From positions 595,485 to 659,484 of the forward strand of contig LSRX01000319.1 in NCBI GenBank assembly GCA_001939145.1: a DNA stretch of 64,000 bases, read 5' to 3'. The notes under the pieces are model-generated. The model searched no databases and was not told the DNA's origin. It worked only from the letters and a program-made list of their open reading frames with translations. Below, piece by piece: positions 21,490-31,552 of the stretch (position 1 is the stretch's first letter; the number at the start of each line of letters is the position of its first letter). Source of the DNA: Symbiodinium microadriaticum (taxonomy: Eukaryota > Sar > Dinophyceae > Suessiales > Symbiodiniaceae). The translations under genes and the position numbers were made by a program.

Positions 21490-21889
21490 CTTACAGGTCC
21501 CATGTACGCATCTAGACAAGGTTTAGGGTTTAGGGTTTTGAGTTTGGGGTTTGGGGTTTAGGGTTTTGGGTTTAGGGCATCTAGACAAGGCAGGGATACC
21601 TTAAAACTTAGTTGCTGAGTTCACAAGCACAAAGACGTGTACACTTTCAGTTCTACAAGGGGTCATATTATCCCGCAAAGTTTAAAGTGTACTCCTTCAG
21701 CTACTATGAAAAGGGTTCACCATATTGATCTTATTCAGAAATGAAGCCGAAAGGTCAATCGCTTTCGTCACCAGTGGGTCCCCTGGCTCGAGGATCACTG
21801 ACTGCAAGATCTGGCATCTCCGAATCCTCGTCCTCGGCATCTCCGTCGACTTTTCACCCTGGTCCATGGGTTCGTCGGGCGCTGTCCCC

Positions 21890-21995
21890 TAAACCCTAAA
21901 ACCCTAAGCCCTAAGCCCAAAAACCCTAAACCCCCAAGCCCTAAACCCCAAACCCCTAAACCCTAAACCCTAAGCCCCAAACCCTAAACCCTAAC
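21890..21995 (-). repeat. telomere-like tract, C-strand
   Basis: CCCTAAA/CCCCAAA units ending CCCTAAC at the donor of the next exon island. Confidence 0.8.
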
Positions 21996-22087
21996 GTTGG
22001 AAGTTTTCTTCTCTGCGAGCTGCTGGATGGTCTTGATGCACTCGCTGACTCCACTCTTCTCAACATCGGCCTGGCCATTCCGGCTCG
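21996..22087 (-). CDS. exon-like island ending at GTTAGGG
   Basis: Minus strand. It may start after GGGGGTAG. Encodes RNGQADVEKSGVSECIKTIQ then QLAEKKTSN and ends TCCAAC|GTTAGGG. Unknown protein. Confidence 0.5.
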
Positions 22088-22128
22088 CTACCCCCTTCAA
22101 TGGGGACCTTTTTTGTAAAACCCTATAC

Positions 22129-22221
22129 TACCCAGAGGCTCTAAAGTAGTTCCTTTTGGGATTATCTTCTAGGATTCTAAATATGAACCACAAAAAGGAA
22201 CTACTTAGGAGACTATGGGTA
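22129..22221. mobile_element. MITE family A copy 8
   Basis: TACCCAGAGGCTCTAAAGTAG to CTACTTAGGAGACTATGGGTA. Confidence 0.8.
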
Positions 22222-22289
22222 CCCTTAAGGGTTCCTTTTTCGGGTTCTTTAAAGGGTTCATTTGAGGGTTCCTTTAGGGGGTGCTTCGA

Positions 22290-22389
22290 GGGTCCAGGTA
22301 CGCATATAGTATATACTTTGGCCTGAAAGTAGTCCCTACATAGGTTTTTCTGGACCAAAGTAGATACTATGTAAGTACATGGAGCCTTC
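22290..22389. mobile_element. MITE family L copy 1
   Basis: Arms GGTCCAGGTACGCATATAGT and ACTATGTAAGTACATGGAGCC. It pairs with the better copy at 54561. Confidence 0.6.
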
Positions 22390-22564
22390 CTATAGAACTT
22401 ATACAACCCTCAAAGGAACTCTTGTTGGAAACCTCAACGAATTCAGTAATAGAATGAGTACTATGCCCGCTTAGGGGAAGATGGAGGCGGGCGTTGGGCA
22501 GCGCACAACGAAGGCCTTGTGAGTTGGAATCGGGCTTTGCGGAGTTATGGTAAGGTTTAGGGTT

Positions 22565-22696
22565 TACCCATAGCTCCACTGTAGTTCCTTTTGGTGGGTC
22601 ATAGCTAGGATCCTGTAAGGTACCCCCAACAAGGAACTACCATGGATCCTGCAAGGAAACCCCCGCAAAAAAGGAACTACTGTGGAGCGGATGGGT
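22565..22696. mobile_element. MITE family A copy 9, right arm duplicated
   Basis: After the normal body, AAGGAACTACCATGGATCCTG is followed by a second AAAGGAACTACTGTGGAGCG arm. Confidence 0.75.
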
Positions 22697-22966
22697 TTGG
22701 GTCTTGCAGAGGCTTCCACGATTTGTTGCTTTGAAGACCCTGCCAAGTGGGCCATGACATAGAGCAGGACTCGGGGGGACTGGTTATCATGAGTGTAGCA
22801 GTAAACTATAAGAGTGATCAGGCTAAGAAGTGAAAGTAGTAATCGCAATGGGGCTCTAGAATAACCCAAAACCCCAAAACCTTGAACCCTAAGTCCCGTG
22901 TAATGGCCCTAGACCCTAAACCCCTAAACCCAAAAACCCCAAATCCCGTATACTAACCCTCATCAT

Positions 22967-23060
22967 TACCCATAGGCTCCATAGTAGTTCCTTATTCTTG
23001 TGGTTTGTATTTAGGATCCTATAAGGTAACCCCAAAAAGGAACTACTAAGGAGCCTATGG
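22967..23060. mobile_element. MITE family A copy 10
   Basis: TACCCATAGGCTCCATAG to AAGGAGCCTATGG. Confidence 0.85.
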
Positions 23061-23087
23061 ACAAAGACTTCAAAGATTTCCACACCC

Positions 23088-23305
23088 GGGTTTATAGGGT
23101 TGATAGGGTCTATAGGGCTGATAGGGTCTATAGAGTTGATACCGGGGTTTTGGGTTTATAGGGTTTATAGGGTTGATAGGGTTTATAGAGTTGATAGGGT
23201 CTATAGAGTTGATACCGGTTTTTTGGGTTTATAGGGTTTATAGGGTTTATAGGGTTGATGGGGTTTATAGAGTTGATAGGGCTGATACGGTTTATAGGTT
23301 TGGGG
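23088..23305 (+). repeat. minisatellite GGGTTTATAGGGTTGATA
   Basis: 15-18 bp units in a higher-order repeat marked by GAGTTGATACCGG at about 23130 and 23210. Confidence 0.85.
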
Positions 23306-23624
23306 TTTGGCTTTCAACCCTAAACCCTGAATCCTGCTGCCTTACATCCGACACCCCAACTCTTGTACCCCAACTTCCTGAATCCTAAATCCCGAAAAGT
23401 GAACACCTAAAACCCAAAACAAACCTGCCTTTTTCAGCAAATCTTGAACGAAACCTAAACCCCTAAACCCTAAACCCCGAAACCCCCTGAGCCCTCAAAC
23501 CCTATATTCTTAGCCCCTCTGCGCCTCGAGTCGGCGTTCGGGAAAGTCGGCTCCAAAGCCGGGACCCAGACCCCCAAGGCCTGGGCGTTTGGGGGGCGGT
23601 TTGGGGTCTCGGCGTAGAGGGTTT

Positions 23625-23930
23625 TGGGGGGTTTATAGGGTTTAGGGACTAGGGGTTTGAGGGTTTATGTTAGGGTTTAGAGTTTAAGGGTTAGGGGTTT
23701 AGGGGTTTAGGGGTCAGGGGTCTTGGAGTCTGGGGGTTTAGGGGTCTGGGGTTTAGGGTTTCAATTCAAGGGTTTTGGGTCTCGGGGTTTAGGGTTTCCG
23801 GCGTTTGGGGTCTCGGCGTAGAGGGTTTTGGGGGTTTAGGGGTCTGGGGTTTAGGGATTAGGGGGGTTTAGGGGTTTTAGGGGTTTAGGGTTTAGGGGTT
23901 TAGGGCTGTAGGGGGTTTAGGGTTAGAGCC
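23625..23930 (+). repeat. telomere-like tract
   Basis: TTTAGGGG/TCTGGGG variants; GTCTCGGCGTAGAGGGTTTT occurs twice (about 23607 and 23810), a local duplication. Confidence 0.75.
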
Positions 23931-24246
23931 AAGTTTCATCCATTCTGTCCTACAGTCATTCTCTAATTCCTGATTGCTTCTTCAAGCTTTTGTGTGCATA
24001 TGCCCTTATGTGGGCTACGGTTGAGGGCTCAAGTTTTTGTTGAGACAGTGGGGGTTTGGGTTTTCTCGGCGTTACCTCCCAAATAAGCTGCCGCTATCAG
24101 GTAAGCAACGTTAATGCAGGGCTCGGCCACTGATTAAAACAAACGAACCAGGGGTCTGTTTTGGGTTTAGGGTTTGGGGTGTAGGGGATCTACAAACGAA
24201 CCAGGGGGTCTGTTTTGGGTTTAGGGTTTGGGGTTTAGGGTTTAAC

Positions 24247-24423
24247 CTGCCGTGCTGTAGCAAAACTTTTCAGTACTTGTATCCCACGAAACGTATGCCT
24301 GTTGTAGAAGGGCTTGGCGAACTTTGAGTTACCCGCCAATACCACATTCAGACAAAATGGGCGGAGGCTGATGTAACTTATCAAAAAGTCACAAGGCACC
24401 AAGACCTTAAAGCTCAAATCAAA
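24247..24423 (-). CDS. exon-like island, about 58 codons
   Basis: Minus strand. Acceptor TACAGAG|TTT, donor CGGCAG|GTTAAAC. Contains FLISYISLRPFCLNVVLAGN and SKFAKPFYNRHTFRGIQVL. The hydrophobic first half and basic second half look like a globular domain fragment. Not recognised. Confidence 0.5.
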
Positions 24424-24654
24424 CTCTGTACCCTCAAAACATTATACCCTATGCCTCAAACAGCCAAGACCCCATACCCCAAACTCTGAACCCCCAACAA
24501 AAAATTGACGAGGGGGCCTAGAAGTATTGGAGAGGTCAGAATACCTCTAAACCCTAAACCCTAATCCCTAAACCCTAAACCTAGTACGTGTTTCGCCTCA
24601 CCGGCCGGATATAGACACAGTAGAACCCTCAAGGCAACCCTGCAGTTGATGATA

Positions 24655-24766
24655 CGAATCCTGCATTACCCTTATTAAGGGTTTAGGGTTTGGGGTCTAG
24701 GGTTTAGGGTTGGGAAGTATGGTAATATTCCTTATTATGGAAAATGCAGGATTTTATATCATCAAC
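24655..24766. mobile_element. MITE family B copy 3 with telomere-like insert
   Basis: AGTTGATGATACGAATCC to GGATTTTATATCATCAAC. The loop contains GGGTTTAGGGTTTGGGG where other copies have AACAAGGAATA. Confidence 0.8.
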
Positions 24767-24832
24767 AGAAGGCTGAATTTTAAGGCCCCTGTACTAAACT
24801 GCACAAGACAGCCGAACGGTTGACTTCTCTTC

Positions 24833-24914
24833 CCCATAGGGTCCTAGGTACTGTTACGGGGCGTACTTCCCCAAATTATAATAGTAATTCCTAATATAGA
24901 AAGCCTACATTCTA
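24833..24914. mobile_element. MITE family F copy 1
   Basis: CATAGGGTCCTAGGTACTGT to AAAGCCTACATTCTACTA. An inverted copy lies at 45551. Confidence 0.65.
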
Positions 24915-24915
24915 C

Positions 24916-25020
24916 TACTTAGGGGCTGAGTACCCTAGCCCAAAAAAGGTTACCCTTTTGAATTATAGTATGGTTATATAAGCCCCAAAAGGTTAAAGTT
25001 TACCTACTCAGCCCCTAAGA
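24916..25020. mobile_element. MITE family K copy 1
   Basis: Arms TTAGGGGCTGAGTACC and CCTACTCAGCCCCTAAG. It abuts family F. Confidence 0.8.
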
Positions 25021-25054
25021 CTATATAGGTACTTTGGACCCTTCGGGTTCGCCC

Positions 25055-25134
25055 CTGCAAATCGTGATTGTTAGCTTTGGAAACGTCTGCGGCTCATGAG
25101 GTTTATGGCCCCCTTGCGAGCTCATTTCGGGATT
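25055..25134 (-). CDS. exon-like island
   Basis: Minus strand. Acceptor ACCCAAG|AAT; encodes NPEMSSQGGHKPHEPQTFPK then LTITIC. Telomere-like TTTAGGG sits on the acceptor side. Unknown protein; donor unclear. Confidence 0.4.
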
Positions 25135-25340
25135 CTTGGGTTTAGGGTTTGGGGTTTATTTTACTTACTTCCCCAATAAGCCAGGGAAATAAAAGGTTAA
25201 ACTTTCGGATTACTACTAAATTATAAGAACCCAAAAAGTTTAACGGCTGGGTATTGGCGAGCTAAGTTTAAGAGCGTGCGAGGTTGAGGCTGAAGGGCTC
25301 AGTTGTAGGGCTTGGTATTTGGGTGTTGTGAGGACATGGT

Positions 25341-25464
25341 TAAAGGAAACTACAGGTGGGGAGTTTAGGGTATATAGGGCTTCTATAAGGCTTCTATGAG
25401 GTATATAGACCTTCTATAAAGGCTCCTATAACGGTAACTACCCACCTGAAAATGTCCTAGACAT
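25341..25464. mobile_element. MITE family H copy 2
   Basis: AACTACAGGTGGGGAGTTTA to AACTACCCACCTGAAAATG, nearly identical to copy 1. Confidence 0.9.
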
Positions 25465-25608
25465 GGTCTGTGGATCCCTGAGCCCTAAGCCCGTAACTAA
25501 AGCAGATCTTTCAAGTATCTAACTTGGAAGTCGTAAGAGTTAGTATGTGTCCCATTAGGATGATCCCCGCCTCCTGAAAACGCCTATTCTAATTATTAAG
25601 GCCCCTAC

Positions 25609-25655
25609 ACACACATATATATATATATATATATAGATAGATAGATAGATAGCTA
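25609..25655. repeat. (AT)n(GATA)n microsatellite
   Basis: Alternating AT run followed by GATA units. Confidence 0.95.
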
Positions 25656-26486
25656 GCCGTCAAAACGTCCTATAAGCCCGTCGCAGATACCCATAGAGCA
25701 TCCTTCTTCTATTTTTTGCTGCCCCTGTCTTGCCCCCAAACCGAAAAAGCATCTAACACTAAACAAAAATGTTATAAGACACCCCAAACCCTAAACCCAG
25801 AGGACCCCGAACCTTCCAAAACCGTACACCCCGAAACCCGGCCTTCTCTTCCTGCGCTGCCGGAGGCCTCCTGCTCTGGAGGCGAACTATGGAAAGCCAC
25901 GGCAACTAAACCAACGCAAGCAATCTTAAGTACTTATATAGTAGAAAGTAGGGCTGAAATATTGGGAATGACTATTATGATTTGGGAAAAAGTATCCCCT
26001 ATATACGTACTCAGGGTCGTTTGGTCAAACGTACGAGTACATCAATACGTTGTGTACATTATAGACAGACGTCCTTACATACATAGACAGTTTCAGATAA
26101 GCGGATAGATATAGACAGTTAGATGGATAGATATGATTTTCCATGATATTATTTGTGTTGTCCCATTACAACTTGGCTCTCTCGAAAATCACTTGCAATT
26201 CAACTTCACTTAACGAAATGTTTGTAAGCAGAAAAAACAGAGTGGCAAGACCAGCGCTGCACAACTTTCGTACTGCTGCGGACATCTGTAGAACGTCACC
26301 GAAACACAAATGCAGAATAACATCTTGCATTCTTTGTGTTCCGTATATCCGTGAAATCCTGCACCTCTTCTCAACTTCAATCTCACAGCCCGGGCCTTGG
26401 TCTAAGCCCCTACCTATATTATAGTCTCCATTGTAGGATCCTGAATAAGCAACTGGTCAAACCCCCAAAATGGAACTGGAGACTAT

Positions 26487-26592
26487 AAATATAGGGGCCT
26501 TAATAACTAGTATAAGGTTTTGGGTGTTCCTTATTACATTTGTGGTACAATATGCCACAAACCCTGTCCAAATTATTAAGGCCCCTATATCT
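26487..26592. mobile_element. MITE family G copy
   Basis: ATAGGGGCCTTAATAACTAG to AATTATTAAGGCCCCTATA. Confidence 0.8.
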
Positions 26593-26770
26593 TGAGGTAG
26601 ACTCTAACATCTGTAGCACCGCACCCTGAACCTTCGAAGCCCGAAGCCCTCAAGCCTACTTTGAAGTTCTTAATACTTTAGGGTTTAGGCTAGGGGCTCA
26701 GGGGTTTAGGGGTTTAGGGGTTTACGGTGTTTTTTTGAGGGCCTTTTCTGGTGCTTGGGCGTCTGAGCCC

Positions 26771-27449
26771 TTATTGGGCATGCTTCGAAGGCTTTAGTTT
26801 AACCCTGCTCAGTTCACCTCGTTCGTCCCAGTCCTCGGGTACCCCGTCGTGGTCATCTCCATCTGCATCATCAGACAGCGACTCATCAGGGTTGAGCTGG
26901 AAGACATCCTCCTGCAATTTGTATGTGCATTCCACCCCTGCTCTCTGTCCCGGACACTGCGACGCGGCGATCAAAAACCCGCGGCATCACCGGTGGCTGT
27001 GGCAGCGGCGGAGGCGCCTGTAGCACCGCGCCCGCCGCTCTTTGTGCAAGTTGGCCATAGGCCCCTAAGTAGTTCCTTTGTGGGATTACCTTACAGGGTT
27101 TAGGGTTTTATAAGGTTCTACAGGGGTTGATAGGTTTTTTTTTTTATAGGGTTTAGGGTTATTATAGGATTCTAAATATAACCCATAAAAGGAACTACTC
27201 AGGAGCCTATGCGTGGGCCTGATGTCGCAACCTCCTCCAGCGCTCCTGGATCACAGTGGCAGCACGGTGTCTCCGCACCTGTTCTGCTGTTCGAACCAAG
27301 TCGGTGCACTCCCAAGTCTTGCACGCTTCAGAGAAGCAAAGAACGGGGTTTGGGGTCGCGTTTAGGGTGTTAGAAGAGGATTTCGGGGCATCTTTATGCT
27401 CCAATGACAACAAGGAACCCTGTATAGGGAATATGCCTACTGCTGACAT
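26771..27449 (-). pseudogene. IQ-motif gene fragment split by a family A MITE
   Basis: Minus strand. The upstream part (27449-27213) ends with TDLVRTAEQVRRHRAATVIQ then ERWRRLRHQ, matching an IQ motif (A-A-x-x-I-Q-x-x-[FYW]-R), which typically binds calmodulin. The reading is broken by MITE A (27054-27212). After it the frames carry LAQRAAGAVLQAPPPLPQPP and, after a frame change, an acidic stretch DESLSDDADGDDHDGVPEDW. Either an intron-rich gene whose MITE lies in an intron or a disrupted copy. The overall protein is unknown. Confidence 0.5.
27054..27212. mobile_element. MITE family A copy 11 with telomere-like insert
   Basis: CCATAGGCCCCTAAGTAG to CTACTCAGGAGCCTATG. The loop is expanded by about 70 bases of GGGTTTAGGGTTTTATAAGG-like sequence. 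Confidence 0.85.
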
Positions 27450-27513
27450 AGGCTCTAGTGTTGCACCCTGAAGCGCAAGCCCCGGGGTTTGACGTGACCG
27501 AAGCCCTACATTA

Positions 27514-27634
27514 AAGGAAACTACAGGTGGGGAGTTTAGGATATATAGGGCTTCTATAAGGCTCCTATAAGGTATATAGACCTTCTATAAGGCTCCTAGA
27601 ACGGTATTTACCCACCTGAAAATGTCCTAGACTA
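27514..27634. mobile_element. MITE family H copy 3
   Basis: Same ends as copy 1. The next ~45 bases (ACAGCCTAAGACCGACTG...) are shared with the flank of the copy at 51841. Confidence 0.9.
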
Positions 27635-27692
27635 CAGCCTAAGACCGACTGTAAACCCTAAAGCCTCAAAAGCTCAAGACCCTAAGCCCATA

Positions 27693-27762
27693 TGGGTAGT
27701 TCTCTGAATCAGGGTCCCTTCGGGGGGGCCCAACAAGGGACCCCAGCTTAGAGAACTACCCA
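27693..27762. mobile_element. MITE family C copy 3 (short)
   Basis: TGGGTAGTTCTCTGAATCAG to CTTAGAGAACTACCCA around a GGGGGGGCCC loop. Confidence 0.8.
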
Positions 27763-28401
27763 TACACTATCCCTAATCCCTAACCCTAAGCCCCAAAACC
27801 CTAAACCTTAAGTAGACCCTAAACCCAAAACCCATATCATATACTTTTGAGCCCTCTAGACCCTAAACCCTAAACCCTAGACCCATATACAGAGCCCTAA
27901 AGTCCTAAACCCTAAACCCAAAAACTTCTTAAGCCACTATAGAGCCGTGAAGTCCTACAAATTGAATAAAGGGCGCCTGCCGACCGCCATCTGCGAGGCT
28001 GGGGCCTCGGTATTTGGGGTTTTAGGCTTCGGGGGTTTAGGGTTTAGGGTTCAGGATTTAGGATTTAGGGTTAAGTTTTAGGGTTTAGGGTTTAAGTTAT
28101 AGGCTTTAGGGTTTAGGGTTTAGGGCTTAGGATTTTGGGTACAGGTTTTGAGGTTCAGCTCCGGATCGAGCAGCTTCTAGTCCAGGTGAAAACCATCACA
28201 CCCACCCAGGAATCCTCAACATTAAGGCACCATGATGCCTTTTATTGCTTAGATTCCAAAAGCCTAAAATCCTAAACCCTGAACCCTAGAGCACAAACCT
28301 TGACACCCTAATCCGCGACCTCTAGCCAATGCCAGCCCCAGAACAAGCCCTAAACCCTATGGTGCAGCCCTAAGATAAGCCCCTCAAGCTGGAACATGCG
28401 G

Positions 28402-28492
28402 GGGTTTCCGAAAATAGGGGACCATAATATAGTACCATAAATAGTATAGGATCCTTATTATAAGGACCCCAAAATAAGGTTTCGGAAAGTCC
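28402..28492. mobile_element. MITE family I copy 1 inside RT relic
   Basis: GGTTTCCGAAAATAGGGGAC to GGTTTCGGAAAGTCC with core TAGGATCCTTATTATAAGG. It cuts the reverse-transcriptase reading frame. Confidence 0.8.
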
Positions 28493-28829
28493 CATGTGAC
28501 GAAATGGATGCGCGTCCTTGGGCAGCATGAGATTGTGTTCCTCCTTGTGCATACACCCAAACTGCCTCCCAACAACTTCCGGTAGGTCCATGTCATCAGT
28601 GACACTCGAAACAAGGTCCCATCCCTCCTTGATGGCGCCTTTGTCACCGCGAGCTTAAACTCATCAAGACAAACGACTAACAGAAGCTCTGTCCCCGGAA
28701 TGATAGAGCACTCCGCTAAACCCTAAACCCTAAACTCCTTTCCAGATGTCTGTAAGAATCTAAGAACCGCTTCAAAGCCAACCTTCTTGAGCTCGGTTTC
28801 ACCATGGCGCTCCCAGATCCCCCTGGAGT
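28486..28829 (-). pseudogene. Ty1/copia reverse transcriptase relic
   Basis: Minus strand. Reads SRGIWERHGETELKKVGFEA, then after a telomere-like insertion LLLVVCLDEFKLAVTK, where the usual YVDD active-site box is degraded to CLDE, then GWDLVSSVTDDMDLPEVVGR and FGCMHKEEHNLMLP. This order matches copia-type RT thumb/palm regions (..WE.H....GF.. then VYVDDF then LGC.H). Frameshifts lie near 28690 and 28640. The 3' part is cut by MITE I. No LTRs, RNase H or integrase are seen. Confidence 0.75.
28716..28735 (-). repeat. 20-bp telomere-like insertion in RT
   Basis: Minus strand reads GTTTAGGGTTTAGGGTTTAG, starting GT and ending AG, between two conserved RT blocks. Removing exactly these 20 bases continues the first frame for several codons (to ..GVLYHSG). 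Confidence 0.8.
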
Positions 28830-28831
28830 AA

Positions 28832-28935
28832 ACCCTAAACCCTAAAGCCCAAAGCCTAAACCCTAAACCCCTAAACCCTAAACCCTTAAACCCTAAACCC
28901 TTAAACCCTAAACCCTAAGCCCTAAACCCTAAGTC
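28832..28935 (-). repeat. telomere-like tract, C-strand
   Basis: CCCTAAA/CCCTTAAA units directly abutting the RT relic. Confidence 0.8.
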
Positions 28936-29066
28936 CAAAGGTACCGCAGGAGCTTTCAGATCCTGCCAGGCTTTGGGCCAACGGCGCCTTGAAGTATCGC
29001 CTGAGAATATGCCTGTTTGGCATCTGCTTGTTGGATCACATAGCCAGGTTGGGAACCGAAAACATC

Positions 29067-29170
29067 TACCTATAGTCTCCATTGTAGTTCCTTTTTCTGG
29101 TTTAACCAATTTTATATTAAGGATCCTAAAAGGTAACCCCAAAAAAGAACTACAATGGAGACTATAGGTA
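29067..29170. mobile_element. MITE family A copy 12 (variant arms)
   Basis: ACCTATAGTCTCCATTGTAG to CTACAATGGAGACTATAGGT, compensating changes in both arms. Confidence 0.85.
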
Positions 29171-29269
29171 GAATCCAACCAGCCTCCATAGGCGCACGAA
29201 TGCTAGACATCCCCCAAACCCTAGGATACAGCCCTAGAAGCAACCTAACTAAAACTCTGATATGGCTCC

Positions 29270-29720
29270 AGAATACGCTCTCTAAAGCCTGAGATACAGC
29301 CCCAGAATAGCCCGTAAACCCCATGACACACCCTTTATATGATGCAACCCCATAGACCGTATGATACAGCCCCAGAATAGCCCGTAAACCCCATGACACA
29401 CCCTTTATATGATGCAACCCCATAGACCGTATGATACAGCCCCAGAATAGCCCTTAAACCCCATCATACACCACCAGAGTAGCCCTTAAGCCCTATGAGA
29501 CGGTCCCAGAATCACCCTTACCAGAACCCCATGATACGATACAGCCCCCAAAAATAACCCTTACCGGAATAGCCCTTAAACCCCATCATACACCACCAGA
29601 GTAGCCCTTAAGCCCTATGATACCGTCCCAGAATCACCCTTACCAGAATAGCCCTTCAACCCCATGATACGATACAGCCCCAAAAATAGCCCTTACCGGA
29701 AGAGCCCTTAAACCCGATGA
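29270..29720 (-). repeat. minisatellite, 70-bp unit
   Basis: The unit beginning GATACAGCCCCAGAATAGCC recurs at 29293, 29363 and 29433, the first two copies identical, then degenerates into 40-60 bp partial units. Confidence 0.9.
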
Positions 29721-29739
29721 TGCAGCCACAGAATACTGA

Positions 29740-29890
29740 GGGTTCGACCTTCGGATGGTCCGCCCGCCTCAAAGGTTGAAACTACCACGTCGGTTGATGT
29801 CATGTCACCACGGTTAAAGACGCCAACACCCGTGTGTAGCTTTTTTGAAACAACTCATCTAATCTATCCGACCCACGAGAAATTGACTTC
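29740..29890 (+). CDS. coding island, Pro/Thr-rich
   Basis: + strand. Fifty open codons including SDGPPASKVETTTSVDVMSP and RLKTPTPVCSFFETTHLIYP. Low-complexity linker followed by a more globular stretch. Exon borders uncertain. Unknown protein. Confidence 0.4.
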
Positions 29891-30014
29891 GGGCTTAGGG
29901 GTTTTTAGGACTCAGGGCTCTGGGATCGGGGTTGAAGCGTGAGAATCGTGCAGTATGGTGCTCGACGTTTAGAATGCTACGATATCCGGCTTGCGGGCTT
30001 GAGGGTTCAGGCTT

Positions 30015-30116
30015 TAACCTTAGGCCCCTAAGTAGCTCCTTTTGTGGGTTTATATTTAGAATTTTAGAATCCTATAAGGTAATCCCCAAAAGGAACTACT
30101 TAGGGGCCTATGCGTA
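30015..30116. mobile_element. MITE family A copy 13
   Basis: TTAGGCCCCTAAGTAGCTCC to GGAACTACTTAGGGGCCTAT. Confidence 0.85.
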
Positions 30117-30470
30117 ACCTTAAACCCTAAACCTTAAACCGTAAACCGTGGCTAAGCTTTGAAGTTCAGGGCTCAGGGCTTCTGGGGTGCACTGTCTTCA
30201 GGCTCCGGTACGACACCCCTGAACCTCGCAGTTCGGGGCGTGCAAAGTTGTACTCGCTTCTTTGGCTTCGGTAAGGGGTTTGCGGCTTGCATTGACTCCG
30301 GCCGTCGGGCTGCAACCACACTGAACCTACCACAGCCTACCCTGTATTTGCGCAAGGTCTGAATCTAAACCCTAACACAGCAATGACGAGAAATCCTAAA
30401 CCCTAAACTCTAAAACCTAAACCCTATAAGCCCTAATGCAGTTGAGCAGGGAATAGACAAAATGGGTAGG

Positions 30471-30551
30471 TTAGGGGCCTGAGTAGCTGGAAGAGGGTTT
30501 TGGGCCATGCTATGACTCCAATTATAGTCAGGAGCCCTAATGGACCGGTAT
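30471..30551. mobile_element. MITE family G copy (diverged)
   Basis: GGGGCCTGAGTAGCTGGAAG left arm; right arm weak. Confidence 0.45.
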
Positions 30552-30627
30552 TAGGGTTCAGGCTTCAAGGTTTGGGGTTTAGGGCTTAGGGTTCAGGGTT
30601 TAGGGTTTCAGGGTTCAGGGATGAACT

Positions 30628-30812
30628 ATGGCCTCAGGATCACGAGCCCGATGCAAGTCCAGGGCAATATCTTCGCCAGACAAGACGGACATCACTGAAC
30701 TGCGTTCAAGCAAGACGCATGGGCGTCTTTCAGGTCGCGCGCAGCCTGCACCAGCGAAAGCCAGCATTGAGTCAGGGAGCCCGGCCGAGGAGGCGACACC
30801 ATCGGCTAAGGC
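30628..30812 (+). CDS. coding-like island, Ser/Ala-rich
   Basis: + strand, from an ATG. Contains SSPDKTDITELRSSKTHGRL and PAKASIESGSPAEEATPSAK, disordered composition. It runs straight into MITE A at 30812. The opposite strand is also open. Unknown protein. Confidence 0.35.
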
Positions 30813-30914
30813 ATAGGCCCCTAGGCCCTAAGTAGTTCCTTTTTGTGGTCCTGGTTTTATTATGTTTAGACTCCTACAAAGTAATCCCAAAAAGGAACTA
30901 CTCAGGGGCCTATC
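30812..30914. mobile_element. MITE family A copy 14
   Basis: CATAGGCCCCTAGGCCCTAAG to ACTACTCAGGGGCCTAT, with a small duplication in the left arm. Confidence 0.8.
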
Positions 30915-31225
30915 CTAAACCCTAAACCCTAAGCCCTAAAACCTATAACCCTAAGCGCTGGACTTCTTCCCGCATGGAGTTCAGTTGCCTGCAGCACGTA
31001 CGCCTTTGCAACAGCTGCACATGATCCGGGGCCCCGGGTTTTTGGGGACACGGCATGCCTGTTTCATGTGAAGCTATGGTAATTTCGGAGCCTTAAACCC
31101 CAAAATCCGGAACCCCTAAGCCCCAAACGCTAAACCCTGAACCCTAAACCCCTAAACCTCTAGAACCCTTCTAGAACCCTTCTGGTAACCTGAAAGGGCG
31201 CCTCCAAGGATTCCTTCGAAACCCT

Positions 31226-31304
31226 ACGATAAGGCTTCTATAAGGGATATAGACCTTCTATAAGGCTCCTATAACGGTAACTACCCACCTGAAAAGGTCC
31301 TGGA
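31226..31304. mobile_element. MITE family H copy 4 (left end missing)
   Basis: GGCTTCTATAAGGGATATAG to AACTACCCACCTGAAAAGG. The CAGGTGGGGAG arm is absent. Confidence 0.75.
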
Positions 31305-31552
31305 CTTGAGGGAAGCCTTTGGAGGATCCCCTAGACGGAAACCTGTATAAGGAACCCTTAACGGAAGCCTTCAAAAGGATCCCTTTCAAGAACCCTTCAA
31401 AGGACCCCGTAAAGAAAACCCCCTTAGCCTTAAACTGACCCTTTAAAGGATCCCTTAAAGGAAACCCTTTAAGGAAACCTCAAGGATCTGAAGAAACCCT
31501 AAACCCTAAACCAAGGGGGCACGTGGAGCATTAGGGAATCCTTGCCTCGCAG

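Noticed and set aside
29270-29720. CRISPR-like array
   Set aside because: Repeats are contiguous with no unique spacers, and the setting is eukaryotic.
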